Shown piece after piece: positions 6,379 to 15,915 of a DNA stretch of 64,000 nt. The position numbers were made by a program, and so were the translations under genes. The first letter of the stretch is position 1. The number at the start of each line of letters is the position of its first letter. The notes beneath the pieces were generated by a model that was given only the letters and a program-made list of their open reading frames with translations, was not told the DNA's origin and ran no database searches. Source of the stretch: Nonomuraea angiospora (GTDB taxonomy: Bacteria; Actinomycetota; Actinomycetes; Streptosporangiales; Streptosporangiaceae); assembly GCF_014873145.1 (NCBI RefSeq), contig NZ_JADBEK010000001.1, forward strand, positions 7,316,001 through 7,380,000, read 5' to 3'.

Positions 6379-7903
6379 CAGCGGGGCCGTGACCGAGCGC
6401 CCGCCTCAGAGCGCCGTCGGGGTGCTCGCCGCGCCAGGCCACGTGCTGGTCGGGGCGGACCAGCGTCAGCGGCGTGCCCGGCAGGTCCACCGCCCGCAGC
6501 GGCACCCCCAGCTCCCGCGCCTGCTCGGCCAGCGCGGCGGCCCCGGGCAGGCGCTGGTCGCCGACCACGCTGAAGCCCCGGCCCAGCCGGTCGTACAGGG
6601 AGACGCCGGGAGCCAGCCACCGGTGCGGCAGCCGCTCCCCGGCGCCGTCGGCGACGATGGGCGAGCCCTCGTACGTGTAGCCGAGCACCAGGTCGAGGCT
6701 GTGGAACTCGCTGTCCTTCGTCCTGCGCACCGCCTGCGCCACGGCGGGCCGCACCCTCTCGAACTCGGCCTCCTCCCCCATCAGCGCCGGATCGGCCAGC
6801 TCGGGGGCGAGGGTGGCCATGTTCGCGGCGGCGGCCTCGATGGTGTCGGCGGCCACCGGGCGGCGCTCGGTCTCGTAGGTGGCCAGCAGCGTCGCGGGCG
6901 CCCATCCGTGCAGCACGGCGGCCAGCTTCCAGCCGAGGTTGACCGCGTCCCCGATCCCGGTGTTGAACCCGTGCCCGCCGTACGGCGGATTCTGGTGCGC
7001 GGCGTCGCCCGCCAGGAACACGCGCTCGCTCCCGTACCGGTCGGCCAGGAGCATGCGCGCGGTCCACGGGTCGGTGGCCAGAATCTCCGCCTCGATGTCG
7101 GCGCCCGCCAGGTTGCGGACCAGCCGCGTCGGATCCGCACCGGCGGCGGGGACGCCCTGGGCGATGCACCACCAGGTGTCCGCCAGGTCGAGGCGGCCGA
7201 CGATGCCGGGCTGGGCCGGGTTCAGGACCCAGTAGTGCACGGCGGGGCCGTGCGGCATCCGCTCGGCCAGGCCGGGGGCGCGGAAGACGATGTTGAAGTT
7301 GGGCCTGGCGTCCTGGCGGCCCTCGTAGCGGGCGCCGATGGCCTCCCTGGTCACGCTGCGCGGGCCGTCGCAGCCGACCACGTACCGGGCGCGCACCTCA
7401 CGCTCCTCGCCCCTGGCTGAACGGTCCTCGCCCCTGGCGGACACGAGGCGCACCGACACCCCGTCGGCGTCCTCCCGCAGCCCGGCCACCTGCCATCCGG
7501 TCAGCAGCGCGTCACCGACGGCCTCCCGCAGCACCTCCTCCACCAGCGGCTGCGGCACCTGCTGGCCCGGCTCGGCCGCCAGCTCCGAGCCGGCCAGGTC
7601 CAGCCCGAAGCACCCGCCGATCCTGGTGATCTCCCGTCCGAGCAGGCTGCTGACGAACACCGCCTGGTCCGACCACCCGACCGCCAGCGGGGCGCGCTCC
7701 CGCACCCGCTCCGCCAGGCCCCATCTGCGCAGCAGCTCCATCGAGCGCGCCGACGTCGTCTTCGCGCGCGGCCGCAGCCACGACACCTCCTCGCGCGGCT
7801 CGACCACCAGGCACCTCACGCCCTGGTACGCCAGCTCCACGGCGACCGCCAGCCCCACGGGCCCGCCTCCGGCGACCAACACGGGCACATCCACAGGGGG
7901 CAT
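6362..7903 (-). CDS. FAD-dependent aromatic monooxygenase (PheA/TfdB type)
   Basis: 513 aa from ATG 7903 with GGGAAGGGA upstream; a longer frame to 7930 lacks a site. FAD motifs in order: GGGPVGLAVAVELAYQG near residue 13, the DG motif YVVGCDGPRS near 170, and the GD motif FLAGDAAHQNPPYGGHGFN near 300. The C-terminal thioredoxin-like part (TPLTLVRPDQHVAWRG) is typical of phenol hydroxylase-like and rifampicin-type monooxygenases. It hydroxylates an aromatic substrate with NAD(P)H and O2; which one is unknown. Divergent from a P450, so the two may be induced together. Confidence 0.9.
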   Translation of the reverse strand: MPPVDVPVLVAGGGPVGLAVAVELAYQGVRCLVVEPREEVSWLRPRAKTTSARSMELLRRWGLAERVRERAPLAVGWSDQAVFVSSLLGREITRIGGCFGLDLAGSELAAEPGQQVPQPLVEEVLREAVGDALLTGWQVAGLREDADGVSVRLVSARGEDRSARGEEREVRARYVVGCDGPRSVTREAIGARYEGRQDARPNFNIVFRAPGLAERMPHGPAVHYWVLNPAQPGIVGRLDLADTWWCIAQGVPAAGADPTRLVRNLAGADIEAEILATDPWTARMLLADRYGSERVFLAGDAAHQNPPYGGHGFNTGIGDAVNLGWKLAAVLHGWAPATLLATYETERRPVAADTIEAAAANMATLAPELADPALMGEEAEFERVRPAVAQAVRRTKDSEFHSLDLVLGYTYEGSPIVADGAGERLPHRWLAPGVSLYDRLGRGFSVVGDQRLPGAAALAEQARELGVPLRAVDLPGTPLTLVRPDQHVAWRGEHPDGALRRALGHGPAVSSRP

Positions 7904-8010
7904 GTTGTCCCTTCCCTCACACCACCGCAACCCCGTGCGGGGGCCTATGGAGACCGGGCCAGAGGGTTGTTACGGTTTACGCCTCAACCGACGATCATCA
8001 AGGGGTTTGC

Positions 8011-9204
8011 ATGACCGAGTCCTCGACGATGCCGCTGCACATGCGGCGGGTGGGGTTCGACCCGGCTCCCGAGCTGGCGGCGCTCAGGGACGAGGAGGGG
8101 ATCAGGCGGATCACGACCCCGTTCGGCCTGGACGTCTGGCTCGTCACCAGGTACGCGGAGGTCCGCGCGGTCCTCGGCGACGCCGAGCGGTTCAAGATCG
8201 CCCAGCAGACGGTGGCGCGCCTGCCCGGAGCGCCCGAGATGACCCCCGAGCAGTTAGCCAAGATCCAGGCGGGCAACCTCCTCGGCGTGGATCCGCCCGA
8301 GCACACGCGGCTGCGCAAGATGCTGACCCCCGAGTTCACGAACCGGCGCATGCAGCGGCTGGAGCCCCGGATCAGGCGCATCGTGGACGACCACCTGGAC
8401 GCCATGGAGGCCGCCGGTTCGCCGGCCGACCTGGTGCCGTCGTTCTCGCTGCCGATCCCGTCGCTGGTCATCTGCGAGCTGCTCGGCGTCCCGTACGAGG
8501 ACCGGGACGGCTTCCAGCGCCGCACCAGCAGGATGCTCGACCTGTCGGTGCCCGGCGAGGAGCGGCTGGGGCTGCAGTTCGAGGCGCGCGCGTACATGGA
8601 GGCCCTGGTCCGCCGCATCCAGCAGGACCCGGGCGAGGAGCTGCTCGGCATGCTGGTGCGCGAGCACGGCGACGACCTGAGCACGGACGAGCTCGTCGGC
8701 ATCGGCAGCCTGCTGCTCTTCGCGGGCCACGAGACCACCTCCAACATGCTGGCCCTGGGCACCCTGGCCCTGCTGCGCCACCCCGAGCAGCTCGAACTCC
8801 TCAGGAAGGAGCCCGAGCGCATCGACGCCACGGTGGAGGAGCTGCTGCGCTGGCTGAGCATCGTCAACTCGGGCACGACCAAGGTCGCGACGGCGGAGGT
8901 CGAGCTGAGCGGCCGTACCATCCAGCCCGGCGAGCTGGTCCTGTGCGCCCTGCCCGCCGCGAACCGCGACCCCGCGCTCATGCCCGACGCGAGCACGTTC
9001 GACATCTCCCGCGGCGCTCCCGGCCACGTCGCCTTCGGCCACGGCATCCACCACTGCCTGGGCGCCCCGCTGGCGCGCATGGAGCTGCGGATCGCCTTCC
9101 CTGCGCTGCTCCAGCGCTTCCCGGGCCTGCGCGAGGCGGGCGCCGCGGACTTCCGCGCCTCCCACATCGTGTACGGCATGAGCTCCCTGGAGGTCGCCTG
9201 GTAG
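8011..9204 (+). CDS. cytochrome P450
   Basis: 397 aa, ATG after AAGGGG. Visible P450 landmarks: I-helix FAGHETTSNM (about residue 238), K-helix ExxR in EELLRW (about 277-280) and the haem loop FGHGIHHCLG with ligand Cys349. Length and motifs fit soluble bacterial class I P450s such as CYP105/CYP107, which need a ferredoxin partner; none is encoded nearby. The divergent FAD monooxygenase suggests a shared catabolic or tailoring role, but no biosynthetic cluster surrounds them. Confidence 0.93.
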   Translation: MTESSTMPLHMRRVGFDPAPELAALRDEEGIRRITTPFGLDVWLVTRYAEVRAVLGDAERFKIAQQTVARLPGAPEMTPEQLAKIQAGNLLGVDPPEHTRLRKMLTPEFTNRRMQRLEPRIRRIVDDHLDAMEAAGSPADLVPSFSLPIPSLVICELLGVPYEDRDGFQRRTSRMLDLSVPGEERLGLQFEARAYMEALVRRIQQDPGEELLGMLVREHGDDLSTDELVGIGSLLLFAGHETTSNMLALGTLALLRHPEQLELLRKEPERIDATVEELLRWLSIVNSGTTKVATAEVELSGRTIQPGELVLCALPAANRDPALMPDASTFDISRGAPGHVAFGHGIHHCLGAPLARMELRIAFPALLQRFPGLREAGAADFRASHIVYGMSSLEVAW

Positions 9205-9225
9205 ACCTGCGGAAAACCGCAGGTC
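9204..9225 (+). terminator. hairpin terminator after the P450 gene
   Basis: GACCTGCGG and CCGCAGGTC form a 9-bp perfect stem with an AAAA loop, starting on the last base of the P450 stop codon. There is no T tract, as is common for actinobacterial terminators. Confidence 0.65.
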
Positions 9226-9282
9226 GATCCGGGCACGCGCATCATTCCGCCGCCATGGCCCGCGTACCTAGCGTTCCTGGCC

Positions 9283-11676
9283 ATGACGGGAAAGTTGTTC
9301 GACGTCCCCCGCCGGGCGCTGGCGGGGCTGTGCGCCCTGCTCGCGCTGGCCGGCGTGATCGTGCTGTCCGCCATGGCGGACAGCACCATGCAGCCCCTGC
9401 CCGCCTCGGCGCCGGACGGGGAGTTCAGCGCGGAGCGGGCGCTGCGCCACCTGGAGAGGTTCGCCACCGAGCCGCGCCCGATCGGCAGCCGGGCCGGTGA
9501 GAAGGCCAGGGACTACCTCACGGGGCAGTTGCGCGCGGCGGGGCTCGACGTGCGGGTGCAGCGGGCCATCGGCGCGAACACCTCGGCCGGGCTGGCGTCG
9601 TTCGGGCAGGTGAACAACATCGTGGCCACGGCGAAGGGCAGCGACCCGACCGGGACCGTGGTGATCGCCGCGCACTACGACTCCGCGGCCATGGGCCCGG
9701 GCGCCTCCGACGACGCCGCCGCGGTCGCGGCCATGCTGGAGACCGTACGAGCCCTCAAGGGCACCGCGCTCCGCAACGACCTCGTGCTGCTGATGTCGGA
9801 CGGCGAGGAGGACGGCGTGCTGGGCGCCGAGGCGTTCGTCAGGGAGCACCCGCTGGGCCGCAAGGGCGGGGTGCTGCTCAACTGGGAGGCCCGGGGCGTG
9901 AGCGGCCCGTCGCTGATGTTCCAGACGTCCAGGAACAACGCCGGGCTGGTCGAGACGTTCGCCGACGCCGTGCCGCACCCGCGCGGCGACTCCACGCTGG
10001 GCGAGCTGTACCGGCTGCTCCCGAACAACACCGACTTCACCCCGATGGCCGGGAGCGGCTTCACCGGCATGAACTTCGCCTATATCGAGGGCTCCTCCCG
10101 CTACCACACCGCCGACGACTCCCTCGCCCACCTCGACCGGGGCAGCCTGCAGCACCACGGCTCGAACATGCTGGCGCTGACCCGCGCGCTCGGCGGCGCC
10201 GACCTCGGCGCGCTTGCCGCGGACCACGACCTCACCTATTTCCGGATCTTCGGGACCATGGTCACGTACCCGAACGCGCTCGTCTGGCCCCTGGCCGGGC
10301 TCGCGGCGGCGGCGGTCGCGGGCCTGGCGGTGCTGGCGCGCAGGCGGCGGCTGCTCAGCCTGCCCCGGCTCGCCGTCGCCGCCGTGTCGGGGGTCGTGCC
10401 GCTGCTCCTCGCGGCGGCCCTGGCGCAGGGGTTGTGGGAGGTGCTGGTGGCCTGGCGGCCCGCGTACGACGGGATGGGCGGGCTGCTGCACCGGCCGCAG
10501 GCGTTCCAGGCGGCGGTCGTGGTCCTGGCCGCGCTGGCGCTGCTCTGCTGGTACCTGCCGCTGCGCCGCCTCCTCGGCCCCGCGGCGCTGAGCGTCGGCG
10601 CGCTGGCCTGGCCGGCCGCGCTCGGCCTGCTGTGCGCCCAGGTCGCGCCGGGCATGTCGTACGTGCTGGCACTGCCCGCGCTGTTCTGCGCGCTCGGCGG
10701 GACGGCCGCGATCCTGCTACGCGGCGCGGCCCCCCAGGTAACGGCCCCCCAGGTGACGGCCCCTCAGATGGCGGCCCCTCAGATGGCGGCCCCTCAGATG
10801 GCGGCCCGCCATGCGGCCGTGTTCCAGGTGGCGTCGGTGACGCTGGGCGCGGTCGTGGCGGCGGCGCTGCTGCCCGCCCTGGCCAGGACCGCGTTCGACG
10901 GGATGGGCCTCGCGCTCGGCGGGGTGCCCGCGCTCGTGCTGGCGGTCTTCGGGCTGACGCTGCTGCCGATCGTCGAGCTGTGCCTGCCGGAGCGCCGGCA
11001 GTCCCTGGTCCCGCTCGCCGCCGCCGGGCTCGCGGTGCTGCTGGTGCCGATCGGCCTGGCCCGGGACGGCTTCGACCCGGCCAACCCCTTGCGCACGCAC
11101 CTCGCGTACGTGATGGACGCCGGCACCAGGACGGCGAGCTGGGTCAGCGCCGACGCCGAGCCGCCCGCCTGGACCCGGAGGTACGTGTCCGGCCACGACA
11201 CCACGCCGCTGCCCCCCGGCTACGCCCGCGGCACCTCGCTCTGGACGGGCCGGGCACCTGCGGCCCCCGGCGCCGCCGAGCCCCGCGTGACCGTGCTCGG
11301 CCGCGACGGCGACACGGTCCGGCTCCGCGTGACCGCCGGCAGGGCGGCGCGCTCGGTCACGCTGCGGGTCGAACGCCCGATCGCCGCGGCGACGGCCGCC
11401 GCCGACGGCCTGACCCCGGTGAGCGTGGACGTCACGGGCGTGCGGGCCAACACGTGGCCGGGCGAGATCCGCTTCCGCGGCCTGCCCGCCACCGGAGCGG
11501 AGATCTCGCTGCGGGTGCCGGGGGCGGACCGGTTCCGGCTGACCGCCGTCGCGGAGACCGACGGCCTCCAGCGGGTGCCCGGATTCGTCCCGAGGCCGAA
11601 GGGCGTGGTGGCGGCGACCCGGGAGGACGGCGACCTGGTGGCGGTCACCCGTACGTACGAGATCGGCGCGAGGTGA
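9283..11676 (+). CDS. M28 family metallopeptidase with C-terminal multi-spanning membrane domain
   Basis: 797 aa. An N-terminal membrane anchor (residues 11-33) precedes the M28 domain. Zinc and catalytic residues: His131 in AAHYDS, Asp144 in GASDDA, Glu175/Glu176 in SDGEEDG, His275 in RYHTADDS. From about residue 325 to 590 there are 7-8 hydrophobic segments, then an extracytoplasmic beta-rich tail of about 200 residues. This is the layout of Fxna/ERMP1-like M28 peptidases, probably releasing amino acids from peptides outside the membrane. A 5-residue repeat (APQVT/APQMA, five copies) lies in a loop near residue 485. Confidence 0.88.
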   Translation: MTGKLFDVPRRALAGLCALLALAGVIVLSAMADSTMQPLPASAPDGEFSAERALRHLERFATEPRPIGSRAGEKARDYLTGQLRAAGLDVRVQRAIGANTSAGLASFGQVNNIVATAKGSDPTGTVVIAAHYDSAAMGPGASDDAAAVAAMLETVRALKGTALRNDLVLLMSDGEEDGVLGAEAFVREHPLGRKGGVLLNWEARGVSGPSLMFQTSRNNAGLVETFADAVPHPRGDSTLGELYRLLPNNTDFTPMAGSGFTGMNFAYIEGSSRYHTADDSLAHLDRGSLQHHGSNMLALTRALGGADLGALAADHDLTYFRIFGTMVTYPNALVWPLAGLAAAAVAGLAVLARRRRLLSLPRLAVAAVSGVVPLLLAAALAQGLWEVLVAWRPAYDGMGGLLHRPQAFQAAVVVLAALALLCWYLPLRRLLGPAALSVGALAWPAALGLLCAQVAPGMSYVLALPALFCALGGTAAILLRGAAPQVTAPQVTAPQMAAPQMAAPQMAARHAAVFQVASVTLGAVVAAALLPALARTAFDGMGLALGGVPALVLAVFGLTLLPIVELCLPERRQSLVPLAAAGLAVLLVPIGLARDGFDPANPLRTHLAYVMDAGTRTASWVSADAEPPAWTRRYVSGHDTTPLPPGYARGTSLWTGRAPAAPGAAEPRVTVLGRDGDTVRLRVTAGRAARSVTLRVERPIAAATAAADGLTPVSVDVTGVRANTWPGEIRFRGLPATGAEISLRVPGADRFRLTAVAETDGLQRVPGFVPRPKGVVAATREDGDLVAVTRTYEIGAR
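10729..10803. repeat. 15-bp in-frame tandem repeat, 5 copies
   Basis: Five units of 15 bases (GCC CCC CAG GTA ACG and variants) encode APQVT twice and APQMA three times between two membrane helices of the M28 peptidase. The last three copies are identical, implying recent expansion. Confidence 0.85.
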
Positions 11677-11688
11677 TAGGACCTCACT

Positions 11689-12180
11689 ATGAGTGCCAGG
11701 ATTACGCGGTTCAGCCGGATGGCGATCGCCGTCGTTCTGGCAGTCGCGACTGTCGCGATCTCGTTCCAGGTGCTGCCGGTATTACGGGTCGAATGGTGCA
11801 AGCTTTTTCCTGAAAAGCGGTCCGCCGTCACCGTTCCACCCATGGACGCCGGTCCGAAACAGGTCGTCGTGGCATATCTCAACGCCGTGGCGGCCAGGGA
11901 CCACGACACCGTGCACGCGCTGGCCGCTCCCTCCTTCCTGGCCAGACACGGCGGCGACGGCATCGGCTGCTCCTATCGCCGGCTGGATCTGGCCTGGGTG
12001 GGCGAACCCCGTGCCGACAGTTCGCCCTACGCCCGGCAGGTGTTCTCCGTTCCCACCCGATACAGGGTCGAGATGGAGGAAGCGGGGCCGGAGTCGGACG
12101 GGGAACGTCGTTACGACGTCCTGGTCGGCAGAAACGCCCCCTCCGAACGGTGGCGGATCATCGATTACGGAAACGGATAG
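11689..12180 (+). CDS. membrane-anchored hypothetical protein, possible NTF2-like fold
   Basis: 163 aa, 12 bases after the M28 gene and so probably co-transcribed. One N-terminal membrane helix (MAIAVVLAVATVAISFQVLPVL), then an extracytoplasmic domain. The pattern VVVAYLNAVAARDHDTVHALAAPSF followed by a beta-rich part ending RWRIIDYGNG resembles SnoaL/NTF2-like accessory lipoproteins, but no family is certain and no catalytic residues are evident. Confidence 0.65.
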   Translation: MSARITRFSRMAIAVVLAVATVAISFQVLPVLRVEWCKLFPEKRSAVTVPPMDAGPKQVVVAYLNAVAARDHDTVHALAAPSFLARHGGDGIGCSYRRLDLAWVGEPRADSSPYARQVFSVPTRYRVEMEEAGPESDGERRYDVLVGRNAPSERWRIIDYGNG

Positions 12181-12186
12181 GAAGAC

Positions 12187-12207
12187 GCGGCCCGGGGTGA
12201 GGGCCGC
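12187..12207. terminator. terminator between convergent genes
   Basis: GCGGCCC and GGGCCGC form a 7-bp stem with a 7-base loop in the 34-base gap between two convergent genes, so it can serve both. Confidence 0.6.
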
Positions 12208-12214
12208 ACCGGCC

Positions 12215-13168
12215 TCAGCGGGTGATGGTGCCCGCCCGGACCAGCCAGTCGACCGCCTCGGAGATGGCCTCGAGCGGCGTGTAACGGGGCCGGTGCCCCA
12301 GCAGCCGCTCGGCCTTCTCCATGCTGCAGTGGGGGCTGTAGGAGATGTGGTCGAGCGTGATCTGCGCGTCCCGCTCCGACACCGTCTCCCGCCACCGCTC
12401 CCACGGCAGGAACGTCAGCCGCGCCTCCTGCCCGAACCAGCCCGCCACCGCCTCGGCGTAACCGCGCAGCGTCAGGGCGCTGGTGGCGACCGAGTGGAAG
12501 CTCTCGCCCACGGAGGCCGACGGGTTGGCCATGGCGTCCACGAACAGCCGCGCCACGTCGTCGGCGTGCACGTGCTGGACGGTCTCCATGCCGAAGTTCG
12601 GCAGCGCCAGCTCGCCGCCGTCGGCCAGCGTCTGGAACACCGCCGGATCGACGTTGCCCGCCGGGTTGACCGGCACCCAGCCGGGGCCGGTGATGTGGCC
12701 GGGGTGGATGATCGTGGCGGGGAAGCCGTCGCGGTGGGCGCGTTGGAGGAGGTGGGCCTCGATGGCGGCCTTCTGCTTGCCGTACTCGCCGAGCGGCCGC
12801 TTGGGCATGTCCTCGGTCGTCGGCACCCGGCTGCTCGGCCCGTGCGTCCAGATCGTCCCGCAGTGCAGGAACTGCCGGACCCGTCCGGTCAGCGCCGCCG
12901 CCAGGTCGCGGGCGCTGGTCTCGGTGAAGGAGATGAGGTCGATGACGACGTCGGCCTCCAGCTCCACGATCCGCCGCCCGAACGTGCCGTCGGCATCCTC
13001 CGCGTCGCGGTCGGCGGTGACCTGGGTGACCCGCTGCCAGGCCCCGTGCGGGGTATAGGGCTCCCGCTTGCCGCGGCTCACGGCCACGACGTCGTGTCCG
13101 CCGTCGACCAGCCGGGGGATGAGGTACGTGCCGATATGACCGCTGGCGCCAATCACCGCTACTCGCAT
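12215..13168 (-). CDS. NAD-dependent epimerase/dehydratase family protein (extended SDR)
   Basis: 317 aa from ATG 13168; GTG 13174 would add two residues. The Rossmann motif is VIGASGHIGTYLIPRL at residues 4-19. Substrate-side features include FLHCGTIW and YGKQKAAIE, where YxxxK is present as in SDR enzymes. The C-terminal part (LLGHRPRYTPLEAISEAVDWL) is typical of sugar-nucleotide epimerase-like proteins. It sits alone between a convergent hypothetical gene and a divergent AEC transporter. Substrate unknown. Confidence 0.85.
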   Translation of the reverse strand: MRVAVIGASGHIGTYLIPRLVDGGHDVVAVSRGKREPYTPHGAWQRVTQVTADRDAEDADGTFGRRIVELEADVVIDLISFTETSARDLAAALTGRVRQFLHCGTIWTHGPSSRVPTTEDMPKRPLGEYGKQKAAIEAHLLQRAHRDGFPATIIHPGHITGPGWVPVNPAGNVDPAVFQTLADGGELALPNFGMETVQHVHADDVARLFVDAMANPSASVGESFHSVATSALTLRGYAEAVAGWFGQEARLTFLPWERWRETVSERDAQITLDHISYSPHCSMEKAERLLGHRPRYTPLEAISEAVDWLVRAGTITR

Positions 13169-13246
13169 GCGCACAGCGTAGACCCGCCGCTTCGCCGGTC
13201 AACCATCCCGATACGCTGCTGAACGTCCCATTTCGGAGGTTGGTCA

Positions 13247-14170
13247 GTGTCGGGGGTTGTCGCGGCGTTCGCCGCCCTGGTGTCCGTTGCCGTGATCGGC
13301 TACCTGATCGGGATGGGGGGCCTGCTGCGGGCCAGCGACGAGCTGGTGCTGTCGCGCCTGGCCTTCTTCGTGGCCACCCCGGCGCTGATGTTCGCCACCG
13401 TGTCGAAGGCGGATCTCCACATCCTCTTCTCGCCGGTGCTGCTGACCGAGGTGGTCGCGGTGGCGTGCGTCCAGCTCGTGTACGTGCTGGTGGCGCGGCT
13501 GGCCTGGGGCCGCGACCGGCGCGAGGCCACGATCGGCGCGCTGGCCTCGTCGTACGTGAACGCCGGCAACCTCGGCGTGCCCATCTCGATCTACGTGCTG
13601 GGCGACGGCGCGCTGGTCGCCCCGATCCTGCTCTTCCAGCTGATCGTCCTCACCCCGGTCTCCTTCCTCATCCTCGACAAGGGGGCCCGCTCGGTGCGGT
13701 CGGCCCTGCTCCTCCCGTTCCGCAACCCCCTCACGGTCGCCTCCCTCCTCGGGCTCGTGCTGGCGGTCACCGGGATCTCCCTGCCCGTCCTGGTCATGCG
13801 CCCGGTCGAGCTGCTCGGCGGCGCGGCCGTGCCCGTCGCGCTCCTCGCCTACGGCCTCAGCCTGTACGGCTCCCAGCACGCCCCCGCGGCCCCCGAGGCG
13901 AACGGCATCGGCAAGGACATCTTCCTCGCGGTCACGCTCAAGGCCTTCGTCCAGCCGGCCGTCGCCTACCTGACCGCGCGCCTGGTCCTCGGCCTCGACG
14001 GCAGCGCGCTCCTGGCCGCCACCCTCTTCGCCGCCCTGCCGACGGCGCAGAACATCTACGTGTACGCGGTCAACTATGACACCGCCCGGCGCCTGGCCCG
14101 CAGCGCGGTGCTGCTGACCACGGGCCTGTCCATCCCGATCATGACCGCCATCGGCGCGGTCCTCGGGTGA
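13247..14170 (+). CDS. AEC family (auxin efflux carrier-like) transporter
   Basis: 307 aa, GTG start after GGAGG. Ten hydrophobic segments in the two five-helix halves of AEC/BASS permeases; the conserved SSYVNAGNLGVPI near residue 105 and ATLFAALPTAQNIYVYA near residue 260 are family hallmarks. Bacterial AEC proteins export or exchange small organic acids such as malate. The last 53 bases of the gene recur 5.5 kb downstream as a remnant at 19679-19731. Confidence 0.88.
   Translation: MSGVVAAFAALVSVAVIGYLIGMGGLLRASDELVLSRLAFFVATPALMFATVSKADLHILFSPVLLTEVVAVACVQLVYVLVARLAWGRDRREATIGALASSYVNAGNLGVPISIYVLGDGALVAPILLFQLIVLTPVSFLILDKGARSVRSALLLPFRNPLTVASLLGLVLAVTGISLPVLVMRPVELLGGAAVPVALLAYGLSLYGSQHAPAAPEANGIGKDIFLAVTLKAFVQPAVAYLTARLVLGLDGSALLAATLFAALPTAQNIYVYAVNYDTARRLARSAVLLTTGLSIPIMTAIGAVLG
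14118..14170. repeat. direct repeat, left copy (3' end of AEC gene)
   Basis: These 53 bases, from CCACGGGCCTGTCCATC to the stop codon, match 19679-19731 in the same orientation with only small differences around the middle. The two copies bracket the AAA/HATPase/XRE block, resembling flanks left by insertion at a gene's 3' end. Confidence 0.7.
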
Positions 14171-14313
14171 CGGCATTCCGCATCACCCGCGGCTGAGCCC
14201 GCACACCACTTGGCGCTACAGACGCTTGCGACGGAGTGATCCAATCCTGCGGGCCGGAAGCCGGCACATCGTCCAAGCGGCAGAATCAGTTCCGAACGAA
14301 ACTCGAACACCCG

Positions 14314-15915
14314 TCACACGCGCAGGACAGTGACCTGGCGGCCGGACGGGGTGGTGGCCTGGTCGAAGCCGCCGCGTTCCTTCCAGGGCGGGGCTTCGGG
14401 GCGGCGGTCGAAGATGACCAGGACGCCGGTGGGCAAGGTCAGCCGGTCGAGGTAGCGGTCGAGCTGGGCCAGACCCTCGGGCTTCGGGTCGTCCGCGCCG
14501 GGCCGCCACACCTTCAGTTCCATGGCCTCGCGTTGCATCAGCCGTTCGCCGTCGGGGCCGCTGTAGGGCCAGCGGACGAGGACGTCGAGGCGTTTTGTGC
14601 CGGCGGCGTACTCACGGTCGAGGTAGCCGCCGCCGTTGACGAGGCGGTGCAGGAAGGCCATGAGGATGATCTGGCAGGCGGCCTCGTGGTATCCCTCCTG
14701 CTGGATGAGGACCTCGCCGTGCTCGCGCCAGAAGACGACGAACTCCTCCAGCAGGCGTGGCAGGTCGAACCGGCCGTCGGGGAGCACGAAGCTGTGCGGG
14801 TCGGCGTGGACGTTCTGCTCCGTCAGGTCGCCCAGCACGCGCAGGATGACCTCCCGGTAGATCGGGTTGGCCACCTGCGGCGGGGGTGTCTGCGTGATGA
14901 GGCCCAGATCGCGGGCGTAGGACAGGTCATCGGAGTTGTGACGGTCGATGTAGGGGCCGCCCGCCACGATCGGTTCCATCACCCGCTTGACCCGGGGCTC
15001 GTACAGCCGAGCCGCCAGGGAGTCCAGGTGGGTGGCGCGCGCCCGGATCAGCCGTTCTTTCGCGTCCTCCACCTGCCCGGCGGTGATTGTCCCGGTCACC
15101 CCCATCTCGGTGATGATCTCATCGGCGAGGGCGTTGACCAGCCAGGGTTGTCCTTGGGTCAGCTCGAAGACGCGGTCCACCGCGTCCTTGGTGAACTCTT
15201 GGTCGGTCGCCTGGGTGTGCTGGTCGTAGAGTTCGGCGATCTGGTCGGTGGTGAAGTCGCCCAGGCGTAGCGATTTGCGGATGATGTTGAACGGGCTGGC
15301 CGCGTTGTACCGGTCGGGGGCGCCGCCCGAGGCGACCTTGTACTCGCGCAGGTCGCGCAGCCCGCAGAGCATCACCGACGCGGGGAAGGGATAACCATCT
15401 GGCCGTATGTTGTGACCGTCGCGGAGTTGGCTGAGGATGCTGATCAGGCTCTCGCCTTGCAGGGCGTCGATCTCGTCGAGGAACAGCACGACCCGGCGCG
15501 GGCAGCGGCTGCACCACGCGCTCAGTGCCTTACCGAACCGGGTGCCCGCTTGCTCCTCCGGCCAGGAGTCCGGTGGCAGCAGTTCTTTGGGCCATCCCGA
15601 CAAGTCGGCGGCCCTGCGGAGCGAGTCCAGCAGAATCGTCTCCGTGGCGGCGATGTCGTCGCTGAAGATTTTGGCGCGCTCACAGGAGAGCGACAGCGCG
15701 GCGATGTCGCCCTCGGCGGTCAGGTCGGAAGCCAAAGTGCGCAGCATGGTCGTCTTGCCGGTCTGCCGGGGCGCGTGCAGTACGAAGTAGCGGTCCATCT
15801 CGACGAGCGCCCGCGCCTCGGGAAGCCGTGGTGTGGGGGGCAGCATGTAGTGGAGCCGCGGATCGCAGGGGCCGGTGGTATTGAAATATCTTGCTCGCGG
15901 TGGCGGCATGGTCAC
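14314..15915 (-). CDS. AAA-like ATPase fused to a PD-(D/E)XK-like nuclease domain
   Basis: 533 aa. GTG 15915 overlaps the stop of the upstream paralogue as GTGA, implying coupled translation; ATG 15909 is the alternative. Walker A is HAPRQTGKTT (residues about 47-56) and Walker B is VVLFLDEID (about 141-149), with the GQPWLVNALADE motif of AAA-like (PF14516-type) ATPases near residue 260. Residues about 430-533 carry RLDVLVRW and MELKVWR, then QLDRYLDRL, the D...ExK...Q arrangement of PD-(D/E)XK nucleases. I infer an ATP-controlled nuclease, possibly a defence or mobile-element function; no experimental analogue is certain. Confidence 0.75.
   Translation of the reverse strand: MTMPPPRARYFNTTGPCDPRLHYMLPPTPRLPEARALVEMDRYFVLHAPRQTGKTTMLRTLASDLTAEGDIAALSLSCERAKIFSDDIAATETILLDSLRRAADLSGWPKELLPPDSWPEEQAGTRFGKALSAWCSRCPRRVVLFLDEIDALQGESLISILSQLRDGHNIRPDGYPFPASVMLCGLRDLREYKVASGGAPDRYNAASPFNIIRKSLRLGDFTTDQIAELYDQHTQATDQEFTKDAVDRVFELTQGQPWLVNALADEIITEMGVTGTITAGQVEDAKERLIRARATHLDSLAARLYEPRVKRVMEPIVAGGPYIDRHNSDDLSYARDLGLITQTPPPQVANPIYREVILRVLGDLTEQNVHADPHSFVLPDGRFDLPRLLEEFVVFWREHGEVLIQQEGYHEAACQIILMAFLHRLVNGGGYLDREYAAGTKRLDVLVRWPYSGPDGERLMQREAMELKVWRPGADDPKPEGLAQLDRYLDRLTLPTGVLVIFDRRPEAPPWKERGGFDQATTPSGRQVTVLRV

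Noticed and set aside
8011..9204. P450/FAD monooxygenase pair as part of an antibiotic biosynthetic cluster
   Set aside because: No PKS, NRPS, terpene or RiPP core gene occurs within the surrounding 60 kb.
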